Positions 63,684-64,000 of a stretch of DNA of 64,000 bases are shown here, one piece after another (within the stretch, counting starts at the first letter, position 1; the number at the start of each line of letters is the position of its first letter). Origin of the DNA: CAYWMY01 sp046352935 (GTDB lineage Bacteria; Pseudomonadota; Gammaproteobacteria; Steroidobacterales; Steroidobacteraceae). The stretch spans positions 1 to 64,000 of the forward strand of contig JAXMGR010000011.1 of the NCBI GenBank assembly GCA_046352935.1. Reading direction: 5' to 3'. The position numbers and the translations under genes were made by a program. Under the pieces are notes generated by a model that was not told where the DNA came from, did not search any database, and was given only the letters and a program-made list of their open reading frames with translations.

Positions 63684-64000
63684 CTAACAGGCGGTGACGG
63701 GCATCTCATCAGGGCCCGGCGGGCGGTCGGGCACCGCGACTTCGAGCCAGCCGTCGGCGCTGCGCAGCGGAAAGACGCGCAACGGCGCGTGCGGACCGCC
63801 GAGGCACTTTCCAGTCGCGAGGTCGAAACGCGCGCCGTGCAGCGGGCACATCACGGAACCGCGCCGCACGCGGCCGCCGTCGAAGTCCGAACTCGCGTGC
63901 GTGCAGCGGTTGATGACCGCGCGGAAGGTCCCTTCGGCGTGACAGATCAGCACCGGCCAGCCGTTCAGGACGAGAGAGAAGGGCCGGTCGCGGGGCGCAT
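63684..64000 (-). CDS. Rieske [2Fe-2S] protein, 5' end beyond window
   Basis: Partial, at least 105 codons, with the N-terminus outside the window. The frame stays open through the edge (RPFSLVLNGWPVLICH) so the internal GTG at 63953 is not the real start. Cluster ligands are Cys and His in RCTHASSDF and in CPLHGARFDLATG. The short C-terminus after the domain suggests a ferredoxin-like component or small Rieske protein of an oxygenase rather than a full terminal-oxygenase alpha subunit. It would fit a ring-oxidation pathway. Confidence 0.85.
   Translation of the reverse strand, partial: APRDRPFSLVLNGWPVLICHAEGTFRAVINRCTHASSDFDGGRVRRGSVMCPLHGARFDLATGKCLGGPHAPLRVFPLRSADGWLEVAVPDRPPGPDEMPVTAC

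Noticed and set aside
63684..63953. Treating the Rieske ORF as an 89-aa complete protein
   Set aside because: The frame continues with domain-like residues to the window edge, so the GTG at 63953 is internal.

Overview
The window is high-GC chromosomal DNA from a proteobacterium. FKBP with a FkpA/Mip-type N-domain, a Puu/Spu-type polyamine pathway, PotFGHI, NADP isocitrate dehydrogenase and three TonB-dependent receptors suggest a gammaproteobacterium. An aerobic lipid or terpenoid degrader of the Nevskiales/Steroidobacterales kind is possible, but this rests on gene content only and is not settled. No rRNA, tRNA or CRISPR array was seen.

Layout. (1) 1-4.7 kb is accessory: a broken YD-repeat (RHS) end, then a two-gene module that is visibly richer in A/T than its surroundings (an SMC/ABC-like AAA ATPase with a DUF3696-type C-terminus, overlapped by a protein with PLD-like motifs), then a complete IS3-family element. 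The two-gene module is the best candidate here for an undescribed antiphage system. (2) 4.7-24 kb is core metabolism: FKBP isomerase, then a polyamine uptake and degradation block. That block holds PuuA-PuuB reading left and PuuD, a second PuuA, a class III aminotransferase and PotF-G-H-I reading right, followed by two more PLP enzymes and a flavodoxin-like protein. After it come a tyrosine phosphatase, isocitrate dehydrogenase, agmatine deiminase and an Old-Yellow-Enzyme homologue. (3) 24-43 kb is acyl-CoA metabolism: a TonB receptor, MmsA-type dehydrogenase, PrpD-family protein, EtfBA, an enoyl-CoA hydratase and a TetR regulator. These are followed by fused isobutyryl-CoA mutase (IcmF) with two thiolases and an acyl-CoA dehydrogenase. 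EtfBA is the likely electron acceptor of that dehydrogenase. (4) 42-62 kb is a catabolic cluster of unknown substrate: two TonB receptors, each divergent from an enzyme gene and sharing an upstream motif. It also holds a LuxR-type regulator, six short-chain dehydrogenases, three NTF2/SnoaL-like proteins, two medium-chain reductases, an acyl-CoA synthetase, a VOC protein, and a Tat-exported ketosteroid-dehydrogenase-like flavoprotein translationally coupled to a monohaem cytochrome c. (5) 62-64 kb has an IS110-family transposase with a structured leader that may hold a bridge RNA, and the 3' part of a Rieske protein running off the end.

Taken together, outer-membrane receptors would import a hydrophobic or cyclic substrate. 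The dehydrogenases, reductases, flavoprotein and CoA ligase would oxidise and activate it. The products would be short or branched acyl-CoAs handled by the thiolase, ACAD, IcmF and MmsA genes. This integrated view is inference; individual family assignments are mostly firm.
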